DNA from: a virus
Reading direction: 5' to 3' (one strand)
Virus record (IMG/VR): IMGVR_UViG_3300008012_000105
Location: 1-30,274 of that record
Length of the DNA stretch: 30,274 nucleotides
Shown here: positions 30,142-30,274 of the stretch, piece after piece
Layout: each line of letters opens with the position of its first letter
How positions within the stretch are numbered: position 1 is the stretch's first letter
The notes under the pieces: model-generated
Seen by the model: the letters and a program-made list of their open reading frames with translations, nothing else
Databases searched by the model: none
Told to the model about the DNA's origin: nothing
Program-made: the position numbers and the translations under genes

Positions 30142-30274
30142 GACCACCAAACATTGCTCTCATACCATTTAGAACCTTGGCTGCGAAAGCACCAAGACGG
30201 CGCGACTCAAAACGTGCCCACAACGCACTGCTGATGACAGGAGCGGGTACGCCAAGATCCACAGCAGCGTGAAC
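30128..30274 (-). CDS. gnd: 6-phosphogluconate dehydrogenase, C-terminal end (partial)
   Basis: The last 48 codons are present; the rest lies beyond the right edge. The peptide AAVDLGVPAPVISSALWARF, followed by AKVLNGMRAMFGGH, matches the C-terminal region of phage and bacterial 6-phosphogluconate dehydrogenase (A-x-x-G-V-P-x-P-x-x-x-x-A-L). The enzyme converts 6-phosphogluconate to ribulose-5-phosphate with NADPH formation, the step that follows zwf and its lactonase. The two genes are neighbours in one operon. Confidence 0.88.
   Translation of the reverse strand, partial: VHAAVDLGVPAPVISSALWARFESRRLGAFAAKVLNGMRAMFGGHDVR

Overview
The window reads as a contiguous piece of a T4-like cyanophage genome (a contractile-tailed myovirus of marine Synechococcus or Prochlorococcus, family Kyanoviridae in current taxonomy). 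The evidence is a full set of T4-type replication, recombination, late-transcription and head/tail genes, mixed with genes typical of cyanophages: cobS and a CobT-like partner, zwf, the tail of gnd, hsp20, DUF3110 and DUF3310 proteins and a 2OG-Fe(II) oxygenase. Every gene I accept is on the minus strand, so transcription runs from high to low coordinates. Genes are tightly packed, mostly with ATGA or TAATG stop/start overlaps. I see no tRNA, insertion sequence, integrase or CRISPR array.

In transcription order: (1) 30274-27299 is an accessory stretch. It holds the 3' end of gnd, a 42-residue membrane ORF wedged between gnd and zwf, zwf, a row of very small membrane or hypothetical proteins, a staphylococcal-type nuclease and another small membrane protein. 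(2) 27302-16640 is the virion module: zinc-site ORF, gp17 terminase, stand-alone zinc module, gp18 sheath, gp19 tube, gp20 portal, a gp67/68-like core ORF, gp21 protease, gp22 scaffold and gp23 capsid, ending at a strong intrinsic terminator (16677-16704). (3) 16640-13128 holds a membrane protein, a gp19-fold tail protein (probably gp3), UvsY, UvsW and an Sm-like protein. (4) 13017-9484 is gp55, gp47, a DUF3110 protein and gp46, preceded by a near-perfect sigma-70 promoter and closed by a terminator with a UUCG loop. (5) 9424-6123 is the CobT-like/CobS pair. (6) 6142-710 is the replisome block (gp45, gp44, gp62, RegA) with several accessory genes inserted, including Dam, a second Sm-like protein and the oxygenase. 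(7) hsp20 and the first codons of a third Sm-like gene lie at the left edge.

The promoters sort by gene class. Structural genes are preceded by a (A/G)ATAAATA or CTAAATA box resembling the T4 late promoter, several of them overlapping the upstream stop codon. gp55, the late sigma factor that would read those boxes, sits behind a host-type TTGACA-17-TATACT promoter, and cobS behind a weaker one. This fits host polymerase making gp55 and the recombination proteins, after which gp55 with gp45 (loaded by gp44/gp62) opens the virion genes. UvsY and UvsW appear to be read from a late box together with a tail gene.

The points most worth a second look are the recurring Sm-like (LSm-fold) proteins, the HExxH motif in the CobT-like protein, the tandem glycine-rich repeats inserted in the tail sheath, the heavily overlapping small genes, and the insertion of six ORFs between the clamp-loader genes 62 and 44.
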